This document shows positions 53,217-61,324 of a stretch of DNA of 64,000 bases, in pieces (the stretch's first letter is position 1; every line of letters starts with the position of its first letter). Below the pieces are notes generated by a model. That model made no database searches. It was not told the origin of the DNA and saw only the letters and a list, made by a program, of their open reading frames with translations. A program made the translations under genes and the position numbers. This DNA comes from JAWXVE01 sp044425575 (GTDB taxonomy: Bacteria > Bacillota > Clostridia > Lachnospirales > Lachnospiraceae). The stretch covers positions 1-64,000 of the forward strand of contig JAWXVE010000001.1 of assembly GCA_044425575.1 (NCBI GenBank). The letters run 5' to 3'.

Positions 53217-54210
53217 AAGTAACTTACATGGCTCTGTAATTATCACATATCGTTGTAATGCTAAATGTAATATGTGTGATTGTTTCAGGGATCCAACTAG
53301 ACCAGAAGAAGAAATTGATTTAGCAACTTTAGAAAAATTACCAAACATGGCTTTCACTAATATTACAGGTGGAGAGCCTTTTATTCGTCAGGATATTCAA
53401 GAGATTGTGGAATTGTTGTATACTAAGACAGAGCGTATTGTAATCTCTACCAATGGATATTTTACCGATCGAATTCTAGCACTTTGTGAAAGATTTCCAG
53501 AAGTAGGCATTCGCATTAGTATTGAAGGATTAGAAGAAACCAATAATGCTATACGAGGGCTGCCAGACGGTTTTAATAGAGGGTATGGAACCCTAAAGAA
53601 GCTAGTGGAAATGGACCATAAAGATGTGGGATTTGGTATGACAGTTCAAGATATGAATGCCAAGGATTTATTACCACTTTACCAAATGTCGGACGAATTA
53701 GGCATGGAGTTTGCTACGGCTACTCTTCATAATTCCTTTTATTTTCGTAAGACAGATAATAAAATTGATAATAAACAACACGTTGCCAAGGCGTTTGAAG
53801 AATTAATTAATGCTTTATTGCAATCTAAGTCACCGAAGAAATGGGCAAGAGCTTATTTTAATCATGGATTAATTAATTATATGTATGGAAATAAGCGATT
53901 ACTTCCATGTGAAATGGGAACCAACGGCTTCTTCCTAGACCCATATGGGAATGTTCTTCCATGTAATGGTAGCACCGAGAAAATGGTAATGGGTAATCTA
54001 CATGAGGAAAGTTTTGATGTTATTTGGAATTCTAGCCAAGCTAACGAAGTGAGAAGTCAAGTTAAGACTTGTGAGAAGCAATGTTGGATGATTGGAAGTG
54101 TGTCTCCAGCCATGAAGCAACGTATCTGGGTACCAGGTTGGTGGGTTGTAAAACACAAGTTATTTAAGAGAAATCGCTATCGTCTTGAGGAACAGAATTA
54201 TGGAAGATAA
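53209..54210 (+). CDS. Radical SAM/SPASM-domain protein
   Basis: The 333-residue protein has the radical SAM cluster motif CX3CX2C in YRCNAKCNMCDCF near residue 15, the glycine word NITGGEPFIRQDI near 51 for SAM binding, and SIEGLEETNNAIRG near 103. The C-terminal region has Cys residues in LLPCEMGTNGF, NVLPCNGS, KTCEKQC and a GNLHEESFDVIW word, which fits a SPASM-type auxiliary iron-sulfur site. It overlaps the preceding GT4 gene by 8 bases, so it belongs to the glycan operon. Similar enzymes modify peptides or aminosugars and aminoglycosides; the substrate here is not known. A role as a sugar epimerase or dehydrogenase on the glycan is one possibility. Confidence 0.85.
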   Translation: MGKSNLHGSVIITYRCNAKCNMCDCFRDPTRPEEEIDLATLEKLPNMAFTNITGGEPFIRQDIQEIVELLYTKTERIVISTNGYFTDRILALCERFPEVGIRISIEGLEETNNAIRGLPDGFNRGYGTLKKLVEMDHKDVGFGMTVQDMNAKDLLPLYQMSDELGMEFATATLHNSFYFRKTDNKIDNKQHVAKAFEELINALLQSKSPKKWARAYFNHGLINYMYGNKRLLPCEMGTNGFFLDPYGNVLPCNGSTEKMVMGNLHEESFDVIWNSSQANEVRSQVKTCEKQCWMIGSVSPAMKQRIWVPGWWVVKHKLFKRNRYRLEEQNYGR

Positions 54211-54243
54211 GAGTACGGAGGAGAGGAATAGGCAGATTGCATT

Positions 54244-54280
54244 ATGATAGTAACGATTTTAACGCCCACCTACAATCCTG
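54244..54280 (+). pseudogene. 5' remnant of a family 2 glycosyltransferase gene
   Basis: ATG 54244 starts MIVTILTPTYNP, the exact opening of a GT2 enzyme, with GGAGGAGAGG upstream. After about 11 codons the GT2 pattern is lost and the frame stops at 54321. From about 54277 the sequence is the antisense of the end of the inverted GT4 gene. The GT4 stop codon (54270-54272, minus strand) lies inside the GT2 TYN codons. This is a rearrangement joint. Confidence 0.75.
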
Positions 54281-55319
54281 CTTCTTTTAGAAATAAAGTT
54301 GCAATGGTTTCTAAGTTGTAGCGTTCTCTTCTTGCAATGCCATTCTGTGATAGGCTTTGAGCCAGTTGAGGATTGTTTGCAATGGTTTCCATGGCAATTA
54401 CTAGTGCTTGTACATCGTTGACTGGAATGAGTAATCCATTTACCTTGTTGTCAATACAATATTTGGAGCCACCAATGGGACAATCCGTGGCAATAACAGG
54501 AATACCAATGGAATTCGCCTCGATTAAAGAATTGGATAATCCCTCGTAATTCGATGTTGACACATACATGGAATGATTCATAATTTCCTCAAATACATTT
54601 TGAGTAAATCCGTGAAATTGGACTTTGTTCTCAATATTTAAAGTATAAGATAATTCCTTTAGTGCATCCTCTAGGTGACCTTCCCCATAAAGATGAAGGG
54701 AATAATCAGGATGCTTCTGAGAGAAGCTGGCAAATGCTTGGAATAATAAAGGATGGTTTTTCACTTCTACTAAGCGACCCACGGAGCATATTGCAGGAAT
54801 GCGTGGACCAGTTGCAATGGGTACATCATGCAAGGATAAGGGGTTTGGAATAACCACACACTTGGATTCCATACGTTTTGGAAAGCAGGGAATCATATCA
54901 GTTGTTTGACAAATAATCCTCCCACAACAATCATAGGCAAGATTGCGTAGCCAGATATGACGAAATTCTCTTGGGTCAGTTCGTTCCGAAACGAGCATAC
55001 GACAATGAAAACCAACTTTTGTAAGAGCTGAATACACTGTTCCCATTACACAGAAGGAGAAAATATAGGCCCCTTTGTGTTTGGCATAAAACTTTCGCAT
55101 TCGATAGATTCGTTGTAACGCAGTAAAGGGATTTCCTTTTGTTTCCATGCTGACACTTACCACAGAAACATTAGGATGTAGCGGATAAGCAACCGTATTA
55201 CCACCAAATAATAATATGGTGATTTTATAGCCGCGTTTACAATATTCATTGGCTAATAGCGATACGACCTTTTCGGAGCCACCACCTCGCATGTCAGGCA
55301 GTACAAATATAATATTCAT
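54270..55319 (-). CDS. GT-B glycosyltransferase, family 4 (inverted)
   Basis: The 349-residue enzyme opens IIFVLPDMRGGGSEKVVSLL. It has LVSERTDPREFRHIWLRNLA near residue 109, AICSVGRLVEVKNHPLLFQA near 178 and STSNYEGLSNSLIEANSIGI near 253 (EX7E), then ATDCPIGGSKYCI near 275. It is close in these words to the GT4 genes at 37157 and 40933. It is the only GT on the minus strand. Its last codons and stop overlap the GT2 remnant, so the natural C-terminus may be slightly changed. A TTGCTT-N17-TAGAAT promoter (55363-55391) lies upstream and AAGGAAG precedes the start, so it is expressed separately from the + strand run. Confidence 0.85.
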   Translation of the reverse strand: MNIIFVLPDMRGGGSEKVVSLLANEYCKRGYKITILLFGGNTVAYPLHPNVSVVSVSMETKGNPFTALQRIYRMRKFYAKHKGAYIFSFCVMGTVYSALTKVGFHCRMLVSERTDPREFRHIWLRNLAYDCCGRIICQTTDMIPCFPKRMESKCVVIPNPLSLHDVPIATGPRIPAICSVGRLVEVKNHPLLFQAFASFSQKHPDYSLHLYGEGHLEDALKELSYTLNIENKVQFHGFTQNVFEEIMNHSMYVSTSNYEGLSNSLIEANSIGIPVIATDCPIGGSKYCIDNKVNGLLIPVNDVQALVIAMETIANNPQLAQSLSQNGIARRERYNLETIATLFLKEAGL

Positions 55320-55362
55320 GTAAGTAGACTTCCTTCCCGAATAATGAATAAGGTTCTTACTT

Positions 55363-55391
55363 ATTCTACGATATTATAAATGAATAAGCAA
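55363..55391 (-). promoter_or_regulatory. Predicted sigma-A promoter for the inverted GT4 gene
   Basis: On the minus strand TTGCTT (55386-55391) and TAGAAT (55363-55368) are 17 bases apart, about 44 bases upstream of the ATG at 55319. The same two hexamers with the same spacing occur before kdsB. A second possible pair (TTGTTT-N16-TATAAT, 55373-55400) overlaps it. Confidence 0.6.
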
Positions 55392-55407
55392 GTAAAACAA
55401 AAATTAA

Positions 55408-55436
55408 AAGACAAAGGCATATGTTTGTGGTAGAAT
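55408..55436 (+). promoter_or_regulatory. Predicted sigma-A promoter for the sulfotransferase unit
   Basis: AAGACA (55408-55413) and TAGAAT (55431-55436) are 17 bases apart, 46 bases before the ATG at 55483. The -35 is weak, but the position between divergent genes supports it. Confidence 0.45.
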
Positions 55437-55482
55437 AAAATGGATTTTTAGTTTCTTAGAGATAGATGGGAGAGAGTGATAA

Positions 55483-56487
55483 ATGGCACGAGATTATCAA
55501 TATTTGTCAGTAGCAGGGCATGGTTGGTCAGGTTCCGAAGCATTAATGGATCTGTTAAGGGAATTTGATTCCATTGGGGAATTTCGTATGGAGTTTCGTA
55601 TGTTTCGAGATCCTCATGGAATTATGGATTTAGAATACCAAATGGTAGACCGTTGGGATGCTATTAATGTTGACATTGCAATTAAAGAGTTTCTAGAATA
55701 TATTCAGAAAATTGGAAGAAAGAGAACCAAGTTTACATGGGGATATAATCATGAAGAGGTATTTAATGGGAAGTTTTATGAATGTGCAACGAAATTTATT
55801 GAAGAGATTACAAGCTATGAATACAATAGCTATTGGTGGTTTGTAGATTACCGAAAGCCTTACTGGGGATGGATGCGCCAGCGTATCATGCAACGATTTT
55901 TTAAGAAAGGCTATGGGGAGAAATCTTACTTTGGTCGTATTACACGGGAAGAATTTCACCTTGCGTCACAACATTATATGGAATCCATTATAGAAGCATA
56001 TAAGGGAGAACGTCATTATGATTACTTCCTTGTAAAGCAATTAGTTTCTGCCACCAATCCATATAAAATACTAGATTATTGTCCAGGTGCCAAGATTATG
56101 TTAATAGACCGTGACCCAAGAGATAATTATGTGCAAATGATTACAAAGCGGAAATTAATTGGTTACGATATAGCAGATTCTCACAATGTGATGAAATATG
56201 TGGAGTGGTATAAGGCACAACGTATAAATCCAGTGGAAGATTCTTCGGATTTTCTCTATATTCAGTATGAAGACTTAATCTACCACTACGATGAAATGCT
56301 TGCTAAAATTGTGGACTTTATGAAAGTAGATGGAATCACATTGAACCATGCAAGGAAGAAGCAATTGTTCAATCCAGACGTATCCATTCAATACGTAGGT
56401 ATCTATAAGGATTACCCCTATCAAGATGAGATTCATATCATTGAGAAAGAATTAGCGGCATATTTATATGATAATAAGAGAAAGTGA
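55483..56487 (+). CDS. Sulfotransferase-family protein
   Basis: The 334-residue protein has the PAPS 5'-phosphosulfate loop near its start (VAGHGWSGSEALMDLLREF, residues 10-28), matching the [RK]xxxSGTxxL-type loop in a divergent form. IMLIDRDPRDNYVQMI near residue 205, with Arg and Asn or Ser for the 3'-phosphate, and LYIQYEDLIYHYDEML near 265 are standard late motifs of the PF13469/PF00685 group. No signal peptide or helix is seen, so it acts in the cytoplasm on lipid-linked glycan or another acceptor. No PAPS synthesis genes are in the window. GGGAGAGAG precedes the start. It opens a + strand unit with its own promoter and overlaps the third ABC flippase by one base. Confidence 0.75.
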   Translation: MARDYQYLSVAGHGWSGSEALMDLLREFDSIGEFRMEFRMFRDPHGIMDLEYQMVDRWDAINVDIAIKEFLEYIQKIGRKRTKFTWGYNHEEVFNGKFYECATKFIEEITSYEYNSYWWFVDYRKPYWGWMRQRIMQRFFKKGYGEKSYFGRITREEFHLASQHYMESIIEAYKGERHYDYFLVKQLVSATNPYKILDYCPGAKIMLIDRDPRDNYVQMITKRKLIGYDIADSHNVMKYVEWYKAQRINPVEDSSDFLYIQYEDLIYHYDEMLAKIVDFMKVDGITLNHARKKQLFNPDVSIQYVGIYKDYPYQDEIHIIEKELAAYLYDNKRK

Positions 56488-58226
56488 TGGTTCTTACAAT
56501 GACAACAATTAAAAAAGCAATGACCATTTTTAGTCGTAGACAAAAATTAAGACTAGCATACTTAACAGTGGTTATTTTTATTGGATCTTTATGTGAATTA
56601 TTGGGTATTACGGTAATACTCCCATTTATTAATGTGGTATTAGATTCCGATATTATTGAAGAGAATGCGTATTTGTCCTACGTGTATGATTATCTAGGAT
56701 TACAATCACCAGAGGAATTCTTAATTGTATTAGGTATTCTGCTAATTGTGGTCTATATTGTTAAGAATGTATTTGTAACATATATGTACAATGCTATGTA
56801 TAAATTTACTTATCGTAGTCAGAGAGATTTATCCATTCGCTTATTGGAAGTCTATATGAAGCAACCGTATATGTATTTTGTGAGTCACAATAGTGCGGAG
56901 TTAATGCGTAATCTAAATCAAGACACCGTACAATTCTTCGAGGTAGTCTTATCGGTCTTACAATTAGCAGCAGAAGTAACTGTTTGTGTTATGTTAGGCA
57001 TTTATTTATTCTATAGTGACCCAACAATTACCCTTAGCGTTGTGGTAATTCTAGGGCTATTTATGATTACTATATTTCGTGCTACTAGGAATAACCTTAA
57101 GAATAAAGGGATTGAATGTAGAACTCATCGAGGAGATATGAATAAATGGATTATGCAATCTACAGGTGGAATAAAAGAGATTAAAATATTAGGGAATGCA
57201 GAATACTTTATGAAACAATATGAGAAGATTTATTACTCCTATGCAGAAAAATTCCGTATTTATCGTGTCTTATCATTTATCCCAAGAACTATGATGGAAT
57301 CCCTATGTATTTGTTCGTTACTTGGGGCTGTTATTTATAAAATAAGCACAGGTACTGCTGTGATTTACTTTATTCCAACCTTAACTTTATTTGCCTTGGC
57401 AGCCTTTCGTTTGCTGCCATCCTTTAATCGAATTACCACCTACATTAGTACCATTATCTTTAATAAGGCAAGTGTAGATGGAATTTATGAGGATTTACAA
57501 ACTTTAGCAGTGGACGAATCAGATGAGGAGCAAGGCAATGAAGTGGGAATCACATTTGAGCGTGAGATTGCGATTCAGAATCTTTCTTTTTGCTACCCTG
57601 AGAAAGACACTGCTGTACTCGAGCAAGCAAACTTTATTATTCCAAAGTCAAAGTCCATTGCGTTTGTAGGAGCATCAGGGTCAGGTAAGACCACGCTTGC
57701 AGATATAATATTAGGAATATTACAACCATCCGGGGGAAGCTTACTGGTGGATGGGGTCACCATCAATCCTACTTCACAAAGTTGGCGCAAGAAGCTTGGC
57801 TATATACCACAGACTATTTTCTTAATGGATGATACCATACGTCATAATATAGCTCTTGGTATTGAGGAAAAGCATATTGATGAGAAACGTTTAGAAGAAG
57901 CAATAGCAGGTGCACAATTAAAGACTTTTATGGATTCTCTTCCAGAAGGAGAGGATACTATGGTTGGAGAAAGTGGAGTTCGATTATCAGGGGGACAAAG
58001 ACAAAGGATTGGCATTGCAAGAGCTTTGTATACCAATCCAGATATTTTAATCTTAGATGAGGCTACTTCTGCATTAGATAATGAGACAGAAGAAGCAGTT
58101 ATGGATGCCATTGACCGTTTGGCAGGAACGAAAACATTAATCATTATTGCTCATCGACTAAGTACCATTGAAAATTGTGACATTGTATATGAGATTAAAG
58201 ATGGGAAAGTACGAGCCAATCAATAA
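56487..58226 (+). CDS. PglK-like ABC flippase for lipid-linked oligosaccharide (copy 3)
   Basis: The 579-residue half-transporter has about six helices to residue ~320 and an ATPase with Walker A GASGSGKTT near 394, signature LSGGQRQR near 500, Walker B ILILDEATSAL near 518 and IIAHRLSTI near 556. The opening FSRRQKLRLAYLTVVIFIGS and ELLGITVILPFI match the other two PglK-like proteins. ATG 56487 overlaps the previous stop (TGATG); ATG 56499 is an alternative. Its 3' end overlaps the convergent kdsC gene by 32 bases, so both messages must be antisense there. It may serve the third glycan set or the Kdo- and sulfate-bearing one. Confidence 0.85.
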   Translation: MVLTMTTIKKAMTIFSRRQKLRLAYLTVVIFIGSLCELLGITVILPFINVVLDSDIIEENAYLSYVYDYLGLQSPEEFLIVLGILLIVVYIVKNVFVTYMYNAMYKFTYRSQRDLSIRLLEVYMKQPYMYFVSHNSAELMRNLNQDTVQFFEVVLSVLQLAAEVTVCVMLGIYLFYSDPTITLSVVVILGLFMITIFRATRNNLKNKGIECRTHRGDMNKWIMQSTGGIKEIKILGNAEYFMKQYEKIYYSYAEKFRIYRVLSFIPRTMMESLCICSLLGAVIYKISTGTAVIYFIPTLTLFALAAFRLLPSFNRITTYISTIIFNKASVDGIYEDLQTLAVDESDEEQGNEVGITFEREIAIQNLSFCYPEKDTAVLEQANFIIPKSKSIAFVGASGSGKTTLADIILGILQPSGGSLLVDGVTINPTSQSWRKKLGYIPQTIFLMDDTIRHNIALGIEEKHIDEKRLEEAIAGAQLKTFMDSLPEGEDTMVGESGVRLSGGQRQRIGIARALYTNPDILILDEATSALDNETEEAVMDAIDRLAGTKTLIIIAHRLSTIENCDIVYEIKDGKVRANQ

Positions 58227-58665
58227 ATTCTCGCACAGCACCATCACCGCCATTTTTCGTACAAATATAATCACAGCAAGATTTTACAGGTGTTACGGCA
58301 TTCTTAGGACATGCCCGAACACCTGCTAATTCAATGGCAGGTAAGTCGTTTAAGTCATCACCTATATAGGCGATTTCAGATAAAGAAACACAGAATTCTT
58401 TAGCAAGTTCTTTCATAATCACGCTCTTGTCAGAAACATTTTGATAGATGCAAGTAATATTTAATTCTTTTGCCCGATTCTGCACAATTAAAGATTCTCG
58501 ACCAGTGATTATAACAGGGGTTATTCCATATTCTGGTAAAATATGGCGTATTCCATAGCCATCGTGAATATGGAATGCTTTCATTTGTTCGCCAGTTGGC
58601 CCCATATAAATCATACCGTCTGTTAAGGTCCCATCGACATCCATTGCTAATAGTTTAATACTCAT
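58195..58665 (-). CDS. kdsC: KdsC, Kdo-8-phosphate phosphatase (HAD)
   Basis: The 156-residue protein is a C0-type HAD phosphatase. LLAMDVDGTLTDGMIYMG near residue 4 holds the catalytic Asp pair, ITGRESLIVQNRAKEL near 53 the second motif (Thr then Arg), and IAYIGDDLNDLPAIELAG near 97 the metal-binding GDDxxD motif. It removes phosphate from Kdo-8-phosphate made by KdsA. It is the last gene of the minus-strand order kdsB-kdsA-kdsD-kdsC, with a 17-base gap to kdsD, and overlaps the convergent ABC flippase gene by 32 bases. The size and the HDGYGIRHI word match KdsC rather than a general phosphatase. Confidence 0.92.
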   Translation of the reverse strand: MSIKLLAMDVDGTLTDGMIYMGPTGEQMKAFHIHDGYGIRHILPEYGITPVIITGRESLIVQNRAKELNITCIYQNVSDKSVIMKELAKEFCVSLSEIAYIGDDLNDLPAIELAGVRACPKNAVTPVKSCCDYICTKNGGDGAVREFIDWLVLSHL

Positions 58666-58682
58666 TAATTTTCATTTTCCTT

Positions 58683-59645
58683 TCACACAATCCCGATATC
58701 AAGAATTTTTTGTAAAGTAATTGCACCTACAAGAACGTTGTTTTCATCTACAACTGGAGCGGCAGGGAAGCGTTTGATTTGTAACAATCTTAGAATATCA
58801 ATTGCAAGATCATTAGTTGATACGATGGTTGGGTTTTTCGTCATAATTTCATTCACCCCTAAGTTATAGATATCAACGCCCTTTTTTAATAAACGACGCA
58901 AATCACCATCTGTAATAATTCCAGCTATGGTTCCATCATCATTTAAGATACTTACAATTCCAACATTTTTCTCACTAAGGCCAATGAGGATATCTGTTAA
59001 CATGGCACTAGTATGGGTAGTAGGTGTATCGTTGCGAGGAATCATAATATCTTTGACCGTAACAAGCAAGCGCTTTCCAAGAGCGCCAGCTGGATGATAT
59101 AACCCAAAGTTGCTTTCCGTAAATCCATATACTTTGGATGCTACAATGGCTAAAGCATCGCCGTATGCTAAGGCAGCTGTTGTGCTAGAAGAAGGAGCCA
59201 ATCCAAGGTTACAAGCTTCTTTAAATGGAGGAAATACTTGTCCTACATTGGAATGTCGGATTAGAGTGGAATCTGCATTGCCAGACACTCCTATGAGAGT
59301 AGCTCCAATGGCTTTAATATTAGGGATTAGCTTAATGATTTCATCGCTTTCACCGCTGTAACTAATGGCAATAATAAGGTCTTCTTCTGAAACCATGCCT
59401 AAATCACCATGTAATGCTTCTGCTGGATGAAGGAAGAATGATTGGGTTCCCAAACTTGCCATGGTTGCAGCAATTTTACTACCAATATGGCTAGATTTTC
59501 CCATTCCAGTTATTATCACTTTTCCCTTACAGTGCGTAATTGACTCAAGTATTTCAATAAAAACAGAGTCTAAGGAATCCCGCACGACTTCTAATGCATT
59601 TATTTCTGTATCAATTACTTCTCTTGCTTCTTTTAGTAAATCCAC
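58683..59645 (-). CDS. kdsD: KdsD/KpsF arabinose-5-phosphate isomerase
   Basis: The 320-residue protein has an N-terminal SIS domain (VIITGMGKSSHIGSKIAATM near residue 42, LHPAEALHGDLGMVSEEDL near 77, ISYSGESDEIIKLIP near 94) and two C-terminal CBS domains (residues ~205-320, with IAGIITDGDLRRLLKKG near 240). It converts ribulose-5-phosphate to arabinose-5-phosphate, the substrate of KdsA. The length and SIS-CBS-CBS order match KdsD/KpsF/GutQ. The gaps are 20 bases to kdsA and 17 to kdsC. In Gram-negative bacteria this enzyme feeds LPS or group 2 capsule synthesis; its place here implies a Kdo-containing surface glycan. Confidence 0.92.
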   Translation of the reverse strand: MDLLKEAREVIDTEINALEVVRDSLDSVFIEILESITHCKGKVIITGMGKSSHIGSKIAATMASLGTQSFFLHPAEALHGDLGMVSEEDLIIAISYSGESDEIIKLIPNIKAIGATLIGVSGNADSTLIRHSNVGQVFPPFKEACNLGLAPSSSTTAALAYGDALAIVASKVYGFTESNFGLYHPAGALGKRLLVTVKDIMIPRNDTPTTHTSAMLTDILIGLSEKNVGIVSILNDDGTIAGIITDGDLRRLLKKGVDIYNLGVNEIMTKNPTIVSTNDLAIDILRLLQIKRFPAAPVVDENNVLVGAITLQKILDIGIV

Positions 59646-59665
59646 TATTTATGCCCCCTAATGTA

Positions 59666-60445
59666 TTATACTTCTAAGTGATATAATTTCAGTGCCTTGT
59701 GCAATAAAGGTTCTAATTTCTCTAAATAGACCATATTCGGTCCGTCAGATTTAGCTTGTTCTGGATCCTGATGGACTTCTATAAATAAACCATCTGCTCC
59801 TGCAACAATGGCAGAATGAGCCAAAGTAGGAACGTATTCTCGATTCCCGCCAGTAGCATCGCCTTTACCGCCAGGTTTTTGTACGCTGTGAGTTGCATCG
59901 AACAGCACAGGATAACCAAACTTTTTCATCTCCACAATGGAGGTCATATCTACCACCAAGGTATTGTAACCAAAAGAAGTACCGCGTTCCGTAAGCATAA
60001 TATTGGCATTGCCACTTTCCTCTAATTTGGTTACTACATTTTTCATATCCCAAGGTGCAAGAAATTGTGCTTTCTTTACATTGATGATCTTCTTTGTGTT
60101 GGCAGCAGCAATTAATAAATCTGTCTGGCGACACAAGAAAGCTGGTATTTGAATAATATCTGCAACAGGTGATACTAGTTGTGCTTGGTAAGGTTCGTGA
60201 ATGTCTGTAACAATCTTTAGATTATATTTTTCTTTCACTTTTTGTAAAATAGCAATTCCTTCTTCCATGCCCACCCCGCGGAAGGAATGGATAGAGGTTC
60301 GATTAGCCTTGTCAAAGGAAGCTTTAAAGTAATAGTCAATGTCTAATGGAGCAGTAATGTTCTGAATTTTTTCTGCTAATTCGTAAATCATCTCTTCATT
60401 TTCAATGACGCAAGGTCCTGCTAATAATGTAAATTTATCTTTCAT
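59666..60445 (-). CDS. kdsA: KdsA, Kdo-8-phosphate synthase
   Basis: The 259-residue enzyme joins phosphoenolpyruvate and arabinose-5-phosphate. [13 protein letters not shown] at residues 7-19 holds Cys-12. The core has [20 protein letters not shown] near 40, [13 protein letters not shown] near 95, [16 protein letters not shown] near 122 and [19 protein letters not shown] near 178. A Cys in the GPCxIE word, where the E. coli enzyme has Asn, is typical of the metal-dependent class (as in Aquifex). It is the second gene of the Kdo operon, 19 bases after kdsB, and is full length. DAHP synthases share the fold, but the SFDKANRxSIHSFRG word is specific to KdsA. Confidence 0.95.
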   Translation of the reverse strand: MKDKFTLLAGPCVIENEEMIYELAEKIQNITAPLDIDYYFKASFDKANRTSIHSFRGVGMEEGIAILQKVKEKYNLKIVTDIHEPYQAQLVSPVADIIQIPAFLCRQTDLLIAAANTKKIINVKKAQFLAPWDMKNVVTKLEESGNANIMLTERGTSFGYNTLVVDMTSIVEMKKFGYPVLFDATHSVQKPGGKGDATGGNREYVPTLAHSAIVAGADGLFIEVHQDPEQAKSDGPNMVYLEKLEPLLHKALKLYHLEV

Positions 60446-60464
60446 AGGAAGGTTCCTTTCTGAA

Positions 60465-61208
60465 TTAAGGGCGCGTGTTTGTTAGCGTATTGGCAATCAT
60501 ATCCTGCACTTTCATTAAATCTTCAGGCGTATCAACTCCGATGGTAGATGCTGCCACCTCTTGTATCTTCATGGAATAGCCATATTCAATAGCACGTAAT
60601 GGCTCGATGGATTCTGCACGTTCTAATTGACCCATAGGCAATTGATTGAAAGTTGACAGAAATTCTTTGGTGTAGCCATATAATCCTATATGGGCAAAAT
60701 GACTACCTGTTTCTTTGGAATCACGCACATAGGGAATAGGAGATCTAGATAGGTAGATTGCCCGATTATTCATATCGGTAATAATCTTTACCACATTAGG
60801 AGAATCCAATTCATCTTGGTTTGCAATTTTACGTTTTAAGCTACCATAGTATACGTTAGAATCAGCAAACATACTGATTAAAGTACGAATGGAGTCGGGA
60901 TTAATGAGAGGTTCGTCTCCTTGAATGTTAATATATAAATCACCATCCACCTTAGTAGCAACTTCTCCAATGCGTTCTGTACCATTGACATGGTCACTTG
61001 CTGTAAGCATTACATCTATTCCCAATTCCTTACAAGTAGTCATAATTCGCTCATCATCTGTTGCTACATAAACTTGGTGGAATTCTGCTACTTTCTTACA
61101 TTGTTCATATACCCACCATATCATAGGTTTACCACAAATATCTGCAAGTGGCTTGCCAGGAAATCTGCTAGAAGCATAGCGAGCTGGTATCACACCGATT
61201 ATTTTCAC
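60465..61208 (-). CDS. kdsB: KdsB, CMP-Kdo synthetase
   Basis: The 247-residue nucleotidyltransferase opens [20 protein letters not shown], the full KdsB signature. Near residue 52 it has [15 protein letters not shown] and near 72 [30 protein letters not shown] near 94, [10 protein letters not shown] near 138 and [19 protein letters not shown] near 173 follow. It activates Kdo with CTP and releases pyrophosphate. It is the first gene of the four-gene operon; a TTGCTT-N17-TAGAAT promoter lies at 61257-61285 and AGGAG precedes the start. With pseF it is the second CMP-sugar synthetase of the window. The likely user is a Kdo transferase not yet identified here. Confidence 0.95.
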   Translation of the reverse strand: MKIIGVIPARYASSRFPGKPLADICGKPMIWWVYEQCKKVAEFHQVYVATDDERIMTTCKELGIDVMLTASDHVNGTERIGEVATKVDGDLYINIQGDEPLINPDSIRTLISMFADSNVYYGSLKRKIANQDELDSPNVVKIITDMNNRAIYLSRSPIPYVRDSKETGSHFAHIGLYGYTKEFLSTFNQLPMGQLERAESIEPLRAIEYGYSMKIQEVAASTIGVDTPEDLMKVQDMIANTLTNTRP

Positions 61209-61256
61209 AATTCCTATTCTCCTGTTCTATTGATTGAAGTATTTTCTCTATAGGTT

Positions 61257-61285
61257 ATTCTATAGGAAGTAATTCTAGAAAGCAA
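61257..61285 (-). promoter_or_regulatory. Predicted sigma-A promoter of the Kdo operon
   Basis: On the minus strand TTGCTT (61280-61285) and TAGAAT (61257-61262) are 17 bases apart, about 49 bases before the kdsB ATG. It is identical in both hexamers and in spacing to the promoter of the inverted GT4 gene. TATAGG occurs twice nearby (61250-61266) as a short direct repeat. Confidence 0.6.
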
Positions 61286-61324
61286 TAAAAATATGAAATA
61301 ATCTCACAAAATCAGAAGGATTAC

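Noticed and set aside
54244..54321. Intact 25-codon peptide gene
   Set aside because: Only the first ~11 codons have meaning (a GT2 start); the rest is the antisense of the GT4 gene.
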